Source: Helicobacter sp. | GTDB lineage: Bacteria; Campylobacterota; Campylobacteria; Campylobacterales; Helicobacteraceae | Direction of reading: 5' to 3' | Assembly: GCA_022511145.1 (NCBI GenBank) | Contig: JAFLSC010000015.1 | Span: forward strand, 1 to 46,152 | DNA length: 46,152 nt | In this document: positions 1 through 8,556 of the stretch, piece after piece | Position numbering within the stretch: the stretch's first letter is position 1 | Layout of the letters: each line of letters begins with the position of its first letter | Program-made: the position numbers and the translations under genes | Notes under the pieces: generated by a model | The model's database searches: none | What the model was told of the DNA's origin: nothing | What the model saw: the letters and a program-made list of their open reading frames with translations, nothing else

Positions 1-86
1 TTTTCTATACCCTCTCTTAAACCTTTTTGCAGTCCATTAACCATTACGCTATTGCTTCCACCAAGTAAAATAATATTTTTAGACAT
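1..86 (-). CDS. Unknown protein, N-terminal fragment (continues past window start)
   Basis: Only the first 28 codons lie in the window. Reading leftwards from the ATG at 84-86 gives MSKNIILLGGSNSVMVNGLQ and a few more residues with no stop. An AAGGA ribosome site precedes the ATG by about six bases. A hydrophobic strand followed by GGSNS resembles the first block of SGNH/GDSL hydrolases, but 28 residues are too few to assign a function. The gene runs in the same direction as rdgB, 48 bases upstream of it, so the two may be cotranscribed. Confidence 0.6.
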   Translation of the reverse strand, partial: MSKNIILLGGSNSVMVNGLQKGLREGIE

Positions 87-134
87 TGAAAATCCTTATC
101 TAACTAAAATAATATAATCAAATTATAGCTAAAA

Positions 135-812
135 TTAAATTTTAAGCTCATTAAAAAGCATTTTGAGAATGTATTTAGCGTTTTCTAAGGCAATTTTGCG
201 ATGAGAGAGCGTGTTTTTTGTCTGCGTATCGAGCTCGGCAAGTGTTTGGGTAAATCCATTAGGGATAAACATTGGGTCATAGCCAAATCCGTTTTGTCCT
301 CTAGGAGTATCAATCACCCTGCCATATAAAAATCCGTGTGTGCTAAAATCGCCAAAAGGTGTGCTTAAGCCTATACTCGCACAAAAATGGGCTTTTGAAC
401 TTTTGTTTTTAAGCAAAGAGACTTCAGAGAGGAGTTTATTAAGATTATCTCTATCGTCTCCCCCGCTGTATCTTGCACTATAAATCCCGGGCTTTCCCCC
501 TAATTCATCGACACAAATCCCGCTATCATCAGAGAGTATAATATCGTTTTTTTCAAGGAGATTTTGAGATTTCAAATGTGAAAAAATCGCTTTTGATTTT
601 ATGAGAGCATTTTCTTGAAAGCTTTTGCCATTTTCGCAAATCTCAAAGGGTTGGGTGAGTTGGGTAAAATTTAAGATTTCAAATTTTTGTGTGCTTGTAT
701 TAAGCGATTGTGTGCTTGTAATGTGCGGCAGGGGTTTTGGGGGTAAATCGCTTAAAATCTGCTCAATCTCTCTTATTTTATCTTGATTTTTACTTGCTAA
801 AATTATTCTCAT
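135..812 (-). CDS. rdgB: XTP/dITP diphosphatase (RdgB/HAM1 family)
   Basis: This enzyme cleans the nucleotide pool by hydrolysing dITP, XTP and ITP to monophosphates. The start was taken as the ATG at 810-812: an AAGG site lies eight bases upstream, and the protein then opens MRIILASKNQDKIREIE, the family nucleotide-binding strand. A longer in-frame reading to 914 would add 34 residues and run into the neighbouring gene, so it was rejected. The 225-residue product carries NGKSFQENALIKSKA (about 61-75), SDDSG (94-98), GFGYDP (175-180) and the C-terminal SHRKIAL (from 203), all in family order. It has an insertion at about 25-55 compared with typical 195-205 residue homologues. It is divergent from the MFS gene. 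Confidence 0.93.
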   Translation of the reverse strand: MRIILASKNQDKIREIEQILSDLPPKPLPHITSTQSLNTSTQKFEILNFTQLTQPFEICENGKSFQENALIKSKAIFSHLKSQNLLEKNDIILSDDSGICVDELGGKPGIYSARYSGGDDRDNLNKLLSEVSLLKNKSSKAHFCASIGLSTPFGDFSTHGFLYGRVIDTPRGQNGFGYDPMFIPNGFTQTLAELDTQTKNTLSHRKIALENAKYILKMLFNELKI

Positions 813-891
813 TTTAATTACCTTATAGGTTTCAATACGATAAAATTCAATTTTTGTAATTTTAGCAGATTTTAAAGAGGTTTTGTAGAGA

Positions 892-2253
892 ATGAAAAAT
901 AAATCTTTAATCAAACAAACAATCCCCCTAAGTCTTATTTTAGCTTTTCGCTTTTTTGGTTTATTTGTTGTTATGCCTTTGCTTTCCCTCTATGCTCTTT
1001 CAATGGAGGGAATGAGTTCTATTCTTGTTGGGATAGCCATAGGTGGGTATGCCTTAACACAAGTGATTTTTCAAGTTCCTTTTGGCTTCTTAAGCGATAA
1101 ATTTGGACGCAAAAAAATTATTGCTTTAGGTTTGGTTGTTTTTGCAGTGGGTTCTTTAATCTGTGCGATGAGTGAGGATATTTACACTTTGATTTTAGGG
1201 AGATTGCTTCAAGGAGCAGGAGCGATTGGGGGCGTGATTAGTGCGATGATAGCCGATTTGGTTACTGAAGAGAAACGAACTAAAGCAATGGCGGTTATGG
1301 GAGGGACAATCTCTTTAAGTTTTACCGCAGCATTGATTTTAGGACCGATTCTAGGAGTAGTTTATGGGGAGGCAAGTTTATTTTGGCTTACCTTTATTTT
1401 AGCTTTAGGGGGCATTATTATTTTGGCTTTTTTTGTCCCAGAAGCTCCTAAAATTACCTATAATTTTCAAGCTTCTTCTAATCATTACAGCCATATTTTC
1501 AAAAACAAAAATCTGCAAATTATGAATTTAACAAATTTCTTACAAAAATCCTTAATGACTTTGGCTTTTTTGATTATTCCTATCGCATTGGTTAAAGGGT
1601 TTGAAATGCCTAAAGAGGATTTGTATCAAGTCTATATTCCTGCTAGTATTTTGGGATTTTTAGCAATGATTCCAGCGGCAATTATCGCTGAAAAAAAGGG
1701 AAAATTTAAGAGTGTTTTGGGTAGCGGGATTTTGCTTTTTGTTGTGGCTTATTTGTTAATGTTAAGTGCAAATGTGTGGGGATTTGTATCGGGAGTTTTG
1801 GTTTTTTTTATAGGCTTTTCAATCCACGAACCGATTATGCAAAGTCTTGCAAGTCGTTATTGTAAAGCTCATCAAAAAGGTAGTGCGATTGGAATTTTTA
1901 CTTCATTTGGGTATTTGGGTTCTTTTGTTGGGGCATTAGTGGGAGGGCATTTGTATGACTATTTTGGAATGCTCTCTATTAGCGTAGTTGTGGTTATTAC
2001 TTGCTTTATTTGGATTGTTGTTTTGGGCTTTTTGGCTAATCCTGCTTTTCAGAAAAATTTTTATTTACCCTTGTGTGATAATGTTACTAATGAGGATTTG
2101 GAAATCTTGGTTGAGTTAAGAGGAACTTTGGAGTGGTATATCAATGAAAATGAGCGAATAGCTATTATTAAATATGACAAGCATTTGCTAACAGAAGAGG
2201 AAGTGAGAGATTTTATTGAACAAAATCTAAAGGGAAAATTTAAAGAAATTTAA
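892..2253 (+). CDS. MFS exporter with C-terminal cytosolic domain (YajR-like)
   Basis: A 453-residue secondary transporter of the major facilitator superfamily with about twelve membrane segments. The family motif A between segments 2 and 3 is clear as GFLSDKFGRKK (65-75), and a drug-exporter-like motif C is suggested by FTAALILGPILGVVYGE near 145-162. After the last membrane segment a soluble tail of about 65 residues follows (from about 388), with an alternating strand-helix pattern typical of a small ferredoxin-like fold, as in the YAM domain of Escherichia coli YajR. The substrate is unknown; drug efflux is a reasonable default. AAAGAGG lies upstream at 874-880 but is rather far from the ATG. 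The short gap to rdgB should hold divergent promoters, with TAAAAT at 841-846 a candidate for this gene. Confidence 0.85.
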   Translation: MKNKSLIKQTIPLSLILAFRFFGLFVVMPLLSLYALSMEGMSSILVGIAIGGYALTQVIFQVPFGFLSDKFGRKKIIALGLVVFAVGSLICAMSEDIYTLILGRLLQGAGAIGGVISAMIADLVTEEKRTKAMAVMGGTISLSFTAALILGPILGVVYGEASLFWLTFILALGGIIILAFFVPEAPKITYNFQASSNHYSHIFKNKNLQIMNLTNFLQKSLMTLAFLIIPIALVKGFEMPKEDLYQVYIPASILGFLAMIPAAIIAEKKGKFKSVLGSGILLFVVAYLLMLSANVWGFVSGVLVFFIGFSIHEPIMQSLASRYCKAHQKGSAIGIFTSFGYLGSFVGALVGGHLYDYFGMLSISVVVVITCFIWIVVLGFLANPAFQKNFYLPLCDNVTNEDLEILVELRGTLEWYINENERIAIIKYDKHLLTEEEVRDFIEQNLKGKFKEI

Positions 2254-2341
2254 GAATTCAAGTATTATTAATATAAAGTAGTCAAGCGATAAATAATTAG
2301 AAATTTTAAACAAATGATATAAAGAGCCAAAGGAGTTGTGT

Positions 2342-3112
2342 TTGACAAAAGAAATTAGTAAAAAGATTTTAAAAATCACTGGACAAACGAATGCACAATT
2401 TAATCTCATCAAAGAGGGGGATAGGGTGCTTTTGGGCTTAAGTGGGGGGAAAGATTCAATGCTTTTGGCTACACTTTTGGCACGATTGAAAAAATACGCA
2501 CCTTTTAATTTTGAATTTAAAGCTCTCACGATTGATTATGGTAGGGGAGGCGAGTATGATTATATTTTTGAATATTGTAAGGAAAATCAAATCCCCTACG
2601 AATTGTATCGCACCGATATTTATAAAATTTTAGAGGAAAATCGCCGTGATGGCAGTGTGTATTGTAGCTTTTGTTCAAGAATGCGTCGGGGTGCTTTGTA
2701 TTCCAAAGCCTTAGAGGGAGGATATAATAAAGTTGCTTTGGCTCATCATCTCGATGATGCGGCTGAAAGCTTTATGATGAATCTCACTTATAATGGGGCT
2801 TTACGCTCTATGCCACCGCTTTATAGAGCGGAAAATGGCTTGTGGGTAATTCGTCCTTTAATTTTCGTGCGTGAAAGGCAAATTATCGATTTTATTGCTA
2901 AAAATGAGATTTATATTGCTCCTGATTGTAATTGTCCAATCCAATGGCAAAGTGATGATAAACGCCCTTTTGCTCGCGAGAAAACCAAAGCAATGCTAAA
3001 AAAAATGGAAGAGGAAAATCCAGACTTCTTTAATTCACTCAAGGTGGCTTTGGGAAATATTCACGCCCACAGCCTTTTTGATAAGCGGTATTTGGATAAG
3101 CAGGAATCTTAA
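2342..3112 (+). CDS. ttcA: tRNA 2-thiocytidine(32) synthetase TtcA-type
   Basis: An ATP-dependent thiolase of the PP-loop family that places sulphur on cytidine 32 of certain tRNAs. The PP-loop SGGKDS is at 34-39, and the cysteine pair of the iron-sulphur site sits in CSFCSRMRRG (C108, C111); further cysteines at 196 and 198 (DCNCPI) can provide the third ligand. Later blocks ALAHHLDDAAESF and IRPLIFVRERQI match TtcA. The start is a TTG at 2342-2344, chosen because AGGAG (2331-2335) sits six bases upstream; an earlier in-frame TTG at 2336 would abut the ribosome site directly. At 256 residues it is shorter than the E. coli protein (about 311), mostly at the C terminus. Confidence 0.9.
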   Translation: MTKEISKKILKITGQTNAQFNLIKEGDRVLLGLSGGKDSMLLATLLARLKKYAPFNFEFKALTIDYGRGGEYDYIFEYCKENQIPYELYRTDIYKILEENRRDGSVYCSFCSRMRRGALYSKALEGGYNKVALAHHLDDAAESFMMNLTYNGALRSMPPLYRAENGLWVIRPLIFVRERQIIDFIAKNEIYIAPDCNCPIQWQSDDKRPFAREKTKAMLKKMEEENPDFFNSLKVALGNIHAHSLFDKRYLDKQES

Positions 3113-3136
3113 TCAGAGAATTTGATTAGAGGATTC
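3104..3136 (+). terminator. Possible hairpin at the 3' end of ttcA
   Basis: GAATC (3104-3108) and TAATCA (3110-3115) pair with TGATTA (3123-3128) and GATTC (3132-3136), giving a roughly 11-bp stem with a small internal bulge. The ttcA stop codon lies inside the 5' arm. There is no clean T run after it, so termination is only suggested by the position between convergent ttcA and ackA. Confidence 0.35.
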
Positions 3137-3143
3137 TTAAACG

Positions 3144-3188
3144 ATTGCCACGAGGCTAACGCCTCTTAGCCTTTGTGGATTCTTGCAA
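3144..3188. repeat. Dispersed ATTGC...GCAAT hairpin repeat, copy A
   Basis: ATTGC (3144-3148) at one end is matched by GCAAT (3184-3188) at the other. Inside are CCAC/GTGG arms and a perfect GAGGC-TAAC-GCCTC hairpin (3152-3165). It lies between the convergent genes ttcA and ackA. The outer motif and layout match the pair of elements at 43476-43554, where the inner stem sequence differs, so only the ends and the fold are conserved. It may also serve as a shared terminator. Confidence 0.6.
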
Positions 3189-3194
3189 TAAGAT

Positions 3195-4394
3195 TTAGCC
3201 ACCAACAAGGGCTTTTGTATCCCTTGCAATGACAAGTTCTTCATTTGTGGGGATTACACACACTTTAACTTTAGAATCAGGGGTGGAGATAATCCCTTCT
3301 TTGCCGATTGTCTCTAGGTTGGCTTTCTCATCAAGCTTAATATCTAAGAATCCTAAATGGGCGACAATTTTTCCACGAATAAATTTAGCATTTTCTCCTA
3401 CTCCTGCACAAAAGGCAATCGCATCAACTCTCTTTAAGGCAGCCGTATAAGAGCCAATGTATTTGGCAACACGATAGGCAAAAACATCACGTGCAAATTG
3501 TGCTTTTTTATCCCCTGCTTCTTCGGCGGCTAATAAATCCCTAAAATCACTAGAGAGTCCTGAAATTCCTAAGACACCGGATTTTTTATTGAGAATATTT
3601 GAAATTTCTTGGGTGCTTAAATGTTCTTTTTGGGCAATATAATCAATAATGGCAGGGTCTAAATCCCCGCTTCTTGTTCCCATTACAAGCCCTTCAAGTG
3701 GCGTTAATCCCATACTAGTATCAATACTTTTACCATTTTCTATCGCACAGATGCTTGAACCATTTCCTAAATGGCAAGTAATGATTTTAGAATTTTCTAG
3801 GGGGATTCCTAAAAATTCTGCTGTTCGTTTAGAGACATAGCTATGGCTTGTGCCGTGGAATCCGTAGCGGCGGATTTTATATTTTTCATAATATTCATAA
3901 GGTAGTCCATAAATAAAAGCTTTGGGTGGCATTGTTTGGTGAAAAGCGGTATCAAAAACAGCAACCATTGGCGTGTTAGGCATAAGATTTTTACAAGCAT
4001 TGATGCCTAATAGGTGGGCAGGATTATGGAGTGGGGCGAGGTCGCAGCATTCTTGAATATTATCAATCACTTCTTGAGTGATAAGGACGGAATGCGTGAA
4101 TTTTTCTCCTCCATGAACGATTCTGTGTCCGATTGCACGGATTTCATCAAGTGATTTAATAACTCCATTTTGAGGATTGATAAGAGCATCAAGGACAAGT
4201 TTAATGGCGTCTTTGTGGTCTTTCATTTCGGCATTGTGTGTATTTTTATCTTTATCTTTAGGTTTATAGGTAAATTGTCCTCCGCTAATTCCGATTCTAT
4301 CACAAAGTCCAGAGGCTAAAACGATTTCAGTATTGGCATTAATGAGCTGATATTTAAGGGAAGAACTTCCGCAATTAATAACAAGAATATCCAT
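3195..4394 (-). CDS. ackA: Acetate kinase
   Basis: Catalyses acetyl phosphate + ADP to acetate + ATP, the second step of acetate overflow and the source of substrate-level ATP. The 399 residues match the family length. The N-terminal signature [13 protein letters not shown] (5-17), the central [11 protein letters not shown], the glycine loop [11 protein letters not shown] and [10 protein letters not shown] are all present in order. The ATG at 4392-4394 follows an AAGGAG site. It lies nine bases after pta and is clearly its operon partner. All catalytic motifs look intact. Confidence 0.97.
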   Translation of the reverse strand: MDILVINCGSSSLKYQLINANTEIVLASGLCDRIGISGGQFTYKPKDKDKNTHNAEMKDHKDAIKLVLDALINPQNGVIKSLDEIRAIGHRIVHGGEKFTHSVLITQEVIDNIQECCDLAPLHNPAHLLGINACKNLMPNTPMVAVFDTAFHQTMPPKAFIYGLPYEYYEKYKIRRYGFHGTSHSYVSKRTAEFLGIPLENSKIITCHLGNGSSICAIENGKSIDTSMGLTPLEGLVMGTRSGDLDPAIIDYIAQKEHLSTQEISNILNKKSGVLGISGLSSDFRDLLAAEEAGDKKAQFARDVFAYRVAKYIGSYTAALKRVDAIAFCAGVGENAKFIRGKIVAHLGFLDIKLDEKANLETIGKEGIISTPDSKVKVCVIPTNEELVIARDTKALVGG

Positions 4395-4403
4395 TTTGAC
4401 TCC

Positions 4404-5408
4404 TTAATTTTGTTGTTGAGCTTGCAAAGCAGTAATAGCAATAACGCCGACAATATCCTCGCTGCTACAACCGCGTGAGAGGTCATTAACAGGAGAGGCA
4501 ATCCCTTGTGTAATGGGTCCGTAGGCTTCAGCTTTAGCAAGTCTTTGGGTGAGTTTGTAGCCGATATTGCCTGAATCTAAATCCGGAAAAACCAAAACAT
4601 TGGCTTTTCCCGCAATAGGGCTATTTGGAGCTTTAGAGGCACCTACACTAGGGACAATGGCAGCATCAAGCTGAAATTCGCCATCAATAGCGATTTGGGG
4701 AGCAAGACTTTGAGCGATTTTTGTGGCATCAATCACTTTGGTTACATCAGGGTGCGTTGCACTTCCTTTGGTAGAATGTGAAAGCATTGCTACAATCGGT
4801 TCTTTCCCTACAAGTGTTTGAAAGCTTTTTGCAGAATCTACAGCAATATAAGCGAGTTGTTCTTTATCGGGATTTTGCACTAAACCGCTATCAGCAAAGA
4901 TAAAGATTCCTTTTTCCCCATAATCGCAATTTGGCACAATCATTAGAAAAAAGGCAGAAACAAGCTTGGAATCTTTTTTTGTGCCTAAGATTTGCAAAGA
5001 GGCTCGTAAAACATCAGCTGTGGCGTTAATTGCTCCGGCTACCATTCCATCAGCTTTTTTAGCTTTAACTAAAGCGACTCCAAAATAAAGAGGATTTTCT
5101 AGCAAAAGTTGTCTTGCTGCTTTATCGCTTAAACCTTTATGCCCTCTTAATTTCACAAAAAGTTCAACATATTCTTCTAAATTATCGCAAGTTTGTGGGT
5201 TGATAATCTTTGCTTGTGATAAATCCAAATCATTCTCTTGGGCTAGGGATTTGATTTTGTCTTCATCGCCTAATAGGACAATATGAGCAAGTTTCTCTTG
5301 CAAGGCAATGTGGGCAGCTTTAAGTGTGCGAATATCGCTAGTTTCAGGCAAAACAATGGTTTTGGGATTGGCTTTGGCTTTTTGTTTAATGGTGTCTATG
5401 AATTTCAT
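4404..5408 (-). CDS. pta: Phosphate acetyltransferase, short single-domain form
   Basis: Interconverts acetyl-CoA and acetyl phosphate, feeding ackA directly downstream. At 334 residues this is the compact form made of the PTA/PTB catalytic domain alone; it lacks the N-terminal P-loop and DRTGG regulatory domains of the roughly 700-residue enterobacterial enzyme. The start MKFIDTIKQKAK is preceded by AAGGAG at seven bases. Conserved blocks include VLPETSDIRTLKAA near the N terminus, DGMVAGAINATADVLRASLQ in the middle and VFPDLDSGNIGYKL near the C terminus. Because the single-domain form is common and the start is well supported, this is not a truncation. Confidence 0.95.
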   Translation of the reverse strand: MKFIDTIKQKAKANPKTIVLPETSDIRTLKAAHIALQEKLAHIVLLGDEDKIKSLAQENDLDLSQAKIINPQTCDNLEEYVELFVKLRGHKGLSDKAARQLLLENPLYFGVALVKAKKADGMVAGAINATADVLRASLQILGTKKDSKLVSAFFLMIVPNCDYGEKGIFIFADSGLVQNPDKEQLAYIAVDSAKSFQTLVGKEPIVAMLSHSTKGSATHPDVTKVIDATKIAQSLAPQIAIDGEFQLDAAIVPSVGASKAPNSPIAGKANVLVFPDLDSGNIGYKLTQRLAKAEAYGPITQGIASPVNDLSRGCSSEDIVGVIAITALQAQQQN

Positions 5409-5500
5409 ATAAACACTCCTTTAAAGTTTTAAGATTAGTAATATTTTAAAATTTATTGTTTTAAAATTAAAGAAAAATATGCAAGAAAGTTACAAAAACC

Positions 5501-6769
5501 TTAGAGATGTGTAAATTTTCCACGCAATATTTTTTTTCCAAACTCAACTCCGGGTTGATTGTATGTATCAATTTGTAACAAAGAGCCAACACAAGAGGTT
5601 AAAAGCTCATAATAAAAGATTAGTTCCCCTATGCTTTCTTCATAAATAGCATCAAGACTAATAGAGTCTGTGGGGACATTTTGGGCAATCACGCTTTCTT
5701 TGGTGGCGATACATTGGAGTTTTAAAAGCCGATTAAAGGAAATTTTATTAACAAAATTGGTAGATTCTAGCCCTTTGAGCGTGATATTGGGGATATACAT
5801 TGGCTTTTGAGAGAGCCTTTCAACATTAAGAAAAGTAACATTTTTATTTTTAGGTCCTTGCATAATGAGCTGCAAAAAAGAATGCTGGTCGATACTTCCT
5901 ATAAGAGCAATAGGCGTTAAGCCTCTATTTTTTCCTTGTTTGTCAAGTTTTCCTAGAGATTCTCCCCATAATTGCACATACCACGCATTAAAATTTGAAA
6001 AAACACTCCCATAAGAAAAAAGGATATTGATAGGGTATTTTTTTTCATTATGAGCTAGAAACAGGGCTTTTTTGATAATATGATAGGAATTATTATAAAA
6101 GAAAGCTTCAGAAATGTTTTGAGCACCCCTTAAAATCTCTTTAATATCATAGCCCAAAATCGCTAGAGGCATCAAACCCACTGCACTTAAAACAGAAAAT
6201 CTACCCCCTACATTAGGTTTGATGGTTAGGGATTCTACTTTTTCGCTTTGAGCCCAATGTAATAGGGGAGATTCCTCATCAGTAATAATAAGAAGGTGTG
6301 ATTTTCTTGTTTCTTTGAGTAAATCATAACGTCCAAGAATATATTTAAAAATAGAAGTGGTTTCAATCGTAGAGCCTGATTTAGAAATCACAATGAAAAA
6401 AGTCTCCTCCCATTTGATTCTTTGCAATTCTTTTTTGATGATGATAGGGTCAGTGTGTTCGAGGAATCGGAGTTTGATTTTTTTACGATGAGGTTGGTGG
6501 GAGAGCATAGAATCTAGTGCTTTTGTCCCTAAAGAACTGCCACCAATCCCTATAATAACAAGATTTTTAATCGTTTCTAAAAGTTTTTTGTGTTGTTCTA
6601 TAAAATCATAAAATATTTTTGTATCTTGATAGGGTAAATCATAATACCCGCTGATAGCAAGGTTTTTTTCCTCAAGGATTTTTTTAAAAAGCCCCTCTAA
6701 ATTTTTTTGCAAAAAGAGCGTTGAGCCTTTGGGGAGATGATTAAGGTAAGTATCAGCGAGTTTAAGCAT
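5501..6769 (-). CDS. pgi: Glucose-6-phosphate isomerase
   Basis: Interconverts glucose 6-phosphate and fructose 6-phosphate. The protein has 422 residues, the short form seen in Campylobacterota. Two sugar-isomerase domains are visible: GIGGSSLG (74-81) and SKSGSTIET (129-137) in the phosphosugar site, then GESLGKLDKQGKNRG carrying the catalytic glutamate and the QHSFLQ histidine block. The gap stop codon TAA is followed at once by this ATG (6767-6769), so the genes are translationally linked. A run of eight T bases crosses the 3' part of the gene (about 5530-5537) but is too short to suggest slippage by itself. Confidence 0.95.
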   Translation of the reverse strand: MLKLADTYLNHLPKGSTLFLQKNLEGLFKKILEEKNLAISGYYDLPYQDTKIFYDFIEQHKKLLETIKNLVIIGIGGSSLGTKALDSMLSHQPHRKKIKLRFLEHTDPIIIKKELQRIKWEETFFIVISKSGSTIETTSIFKYILGRYDLLKETRKSHLLIITDEESPLLHWAQSEKVESLTIKPNVGGRFSVLSAVGLMPLAILGYDIKEILRGAQNISEAFFYNNSYHIIKKALFLAHNEKKYPINILFSYGSVFSNFNAWYVQLWGESLGKLDKQGKNRGLTPIALIGSIDQHSFLQLIMQGPKNKNVTFLNVERLSQKPMYIPNITLKGLESTNFVNKISFNRLLKLQCIATKESVIAQNVPTDSISLDAIYEESIGELIFYYELLTSCVGSLLQIDTYNQPGVEFGKKILRGKFTHL

Positions 6770-7765
6770 TTAAAATTTACTACCCACATAAGTTGTCATA
6801 TCAACCAATCGCTTAGAATATCCCCATTCATTATCATACCACGCCATTACTTTGACTTGATTATCATTGACAACAAGTGTGCAATCAGGGATAAAAATCG
6901 CACTATAAGAACTACCGATAAAATCGCTAGAAACGCGTTTTTCTTCATCAACCAAAATGAGATTTTTCATAGCTTTTTGGGAAGCTTCAAGAAATGTTTG
7001 ATTAATAAGTTCTTTACTAACAGGCTTTTGTGTGATACAAGTAAGGTCAATGAGACTCACATCGGGCGTAGGGACGCGGATTGCAAAGCCATTAAGTTTG
7101 CCTTTGAGTTCAGGCATTACTAGTCCGATAGCTTTGGCTGCTCCTGTTGAGGTGGGAATCATATTTAAAGCTGCCGCTCTTGCCCTTCTTAAATCTTTAT
7201 GTTTAGAATCAAGCAGATTTTGGTCATTAGTATAGCTATGGATAGTAGTTAGTAAGCCACTAAGAATCCCAAAATTATCATAAAGCACTTTCACAATGGG
7301 AGCAAGGCAGTTTGTCGTGCAGCTTGCATTCGAGATAATTGTTTCATTAGCATAATGCGTATGATTCACGCCATAAACAAAAGTTGGTGTATTAGTTGCT
7401 GGAGCTGAAATAATAACGCGTTCAACCCCTCCATAAAGATGAGCATTTGCCTTATCATAATCATTGAAGGCTCCTGTGCATTCAATAACCATTTTTGCCC
7501 CATAATTACCAAAATTTAAGGCTTTAATTTCTCTTGTGCTGATGATTTGGATATTTTTTTGTTTGCCAATGCTGATTTTATCTTCGCTTTCTTTAATAAT
7601 CTGACTGCTTTTATGCACAGAATCATATTTAAGAAGATGAATAAGTGTGTCTATGGGCATTGTGGTATTGATAGCGACTAATTTTAATTCTTCTTGTTCG
7701 CCTAAAATTTTACACACACACAAACCAATCCTACCCGTCCCATTAACTGCAACTTTAATTGCCAT
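6770..7765 (-). CDS. gap: Glyceraldehyde-3-phosphate dehydrogenase
   Basis: Phosphorylating GAPDH of 331 residues. The Rossmann start VAVNGTGRIG is present, with Thr10 where most enzymes have Phe. The catalytic cysteine is C149 in SNASCTTNC, and the substrate block HSYTNDQNLLD and terminal WYDNEWGYS are intact. The stretch LVAINTT has Thr34 where NAD-specific enzymes carry Asp, which weakens selection against NADP. The ATG at 7763-7765 was chosen because AGGAG precedes it at proper distance and MAIKVAVNG is the family N terminus; an in-frame ATG nine codons earlier lacks this support. It is the first gene of a two-gene unit with pgi. Confidence 0.95.
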   Translation of the reverse strand: MAIKVAVNGTGRIGLCVCKILGEQEELKLVAINTTMPIDTLIHLLKYDSVHKSSQIIKESEDKISIGKQKNIQIISTREIKALNFGNYGAKMVIECTGAFNDYDKANAHLYGGVERVIISAPATNTPTFVYGVNHTHYANETIISNASCTTNCLAPIVKVLYDNFGILSGLLTTIHSYTNDQNLLDSKHKDLRRARAAALNMIPTSTGAAKAIGLVMPELKGKLNGFAIRVPTPDVSLIDLTCITQKPVSKELINQTFLEASQKAMKNLILVDEEKRVSSDFIGSSYSAIFIPDCTLVVNDNQVKVMAWYDNEWGYSKRLVDMTTYVGSKF

Positions 7766-7815
7766 TACATTCTCCTTCTTTAGCTTATTCATTTTACCAA
7801 GATTTTTATGATTTA

Positions 7816-7821
7816 ATCATA
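7816..7821 (-). promoter_or_regulatory. Candidate -10 box for gap-pgi
   Basis: On the reverse strand the bases read TATGAT, preceded by TTTGC, about 50 bases before the gap start codon. No convincing -35 hexamer is present, as is usual for housekeeping promoters in this phylum. Confidence 0.45.
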
Positions 7822-7959
7822 GCAAACTTTTTCTAACAAAAGGGTAATAAAGTTTATTTTTAACATTGAAAAAGAAAATGTGGGTAGAGAAATTACAATT
7901 TGAATCCAAAATCAAGCAAAAAGTTTATTTTTTGTATTACGGATTTGTATAGAATAAAA

Positions 7960-8008
7960 TCCCTTAAAATAGGGACTTAATGAGTTTATTTAGGGGAATA
8001 AATCCCCT
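7960..8008. other. Two small hairpins with a shared motif in the gap/hup intergenic region
   Basis: TCCCT (7960-7964) pairs with AGGGA (7971-7975), and AGGGGA (7992-7997) pairs with TCCCCT (8003-8008). The motif CCCTTAAAAT occurs at 7961 and again at 8005. They lie in the 348-base gap between divergent gap and hup, about 40 bases before the hup -35 box. No gene is visible in this gap. They could be an operator or a barrier between the two promoters. Confidence 0.4.
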
Positions 8009-8046
8009 TAAAATGCATTTTTTGGAATAAAAAATAGCAAAAAACC

Positions 8047-8074
8047 TTGAAAAGCTTAAAAAATATGCTACAAT
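8047..8074 (+). promoter_or_regulatory. Promoter of hup
   Basis: TTGAAA (8047-8052) and TACAAT (8069-8074) are 16 bases apart, and TGC immediately before the -10 makes it an extended -10 promoter. The hup ATG is 39 bases downstream with GGAGG at 8101-8105. This is the best sigma-70-type promoter in the window. Confidence 0.75.
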
Positions 8075-8113
8075 AGCGTTCGAATTTATTTCAACTTCAC
8101 GGAGGTTTCCAAA

Positions 8114-8401
8114 ATGAATAAGTCAGAGTTTGTCGATGTAGTTAAACAAGTCGGTGCGTATGAAACAAAAAAAGAAGCTGAAAAAGCAATCACTGCTTTT
8201 GTTGATGGTGTAAGAAAAGCATTATCAAAAAAACAAAGCATTGAGTTAGTTGGCTTTGGTAAATTTGAGGCAGTCCTTCAAAAAGGTAAAGAAGGGACTG
8301 TTCCGGGAACAAATAAAAAATACAAAACCAAAGATAAATACGTTCCTAAATTTAAAGCTGGAAAAGGTCTTAAAGACGCTGTTGCTGGTGCAAAAAAATA
8401 A
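8114..8401 (+). CDS. hup: HU family DNA-binding protein
   Basis: A 95-residue nucleoid protein that bends and compacts DNA as a dimer. MNKSEFVDVV opens the first helix, GFGKFEAV is the family turn before the DNA-binding arm, and the arm region TVPGTNKKYKTKDKYVPKFKAGKGL carries the conserved proline that intercalates. Length and lysine-rich composition fit HU rather than the longer IHF subunits. GGAGG precedes the ATG at eight bases and a strong promoter lies upstream, consistent with high expression. It is monocistronic: a hairpin with a T-rich tail follows. Confidence 0.95.
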   Translation: MNKSEFVDVVKQVGAYETKKEAEKAITAFVDGVRKALSKKQSIELVGFGKFEAVLQKGKEGTVPGTNKKYKTKDKYVPKFKAGKGLKDAVAGAKK

Positions 8402-8410
8402 CTCTCTTCT

Positions 8411-8438
8411 CCCCTTTGTGGGGTTCTTATTTATTTTA
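8411..8438 (+). terminator. Terminator after hup
   Basis: CCCC (8411-8414), loop TTTGT, GGGG (8420-8423), then a T-rich stretch to 8438. The stem is short but pure GC in an AT-rich context, ten bases after the hup stop. Confidence 0.5.
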
Positions 8439-8556
8439 AAGTTTGTAAATCTCTTAAATTATTCTTTTTGAATGGCAGTTTTTAGCAAGAGTTCCAAGTT
8501 TTGTTTATTTTGGGTTAATGTTAAATTTGGCAAGAATAATTCTAAGCTTTTTATTT

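Noticed and set aside
135..914. Longer start for rdgB at 914
   Set aside because: It would overlap the divergent MFS gene and add 34 residues absent from the family; the inner ATG has an AAGG site.
2227..2529. Reverse-strand open frame of 100 codons across the start of ttcA
   Set aside because: It overlaps the end of the MFS gene and the strongly supported PP-loop region of ttcA, and its translation shows no domain.
4404..5408. Truncated phosphate acetyltransferase
   Set aside because: The short single-domain form is common, the start has a good ribosome site and all catalytic blocks are present.
5529..5538. Eight-T run in pgi, considered as a slippage site
   Set aside because: Runs of eight A or T occur by chance in AT-rich DNA (also about 1802 and 39471), and the gene frame is intact and metabolic.
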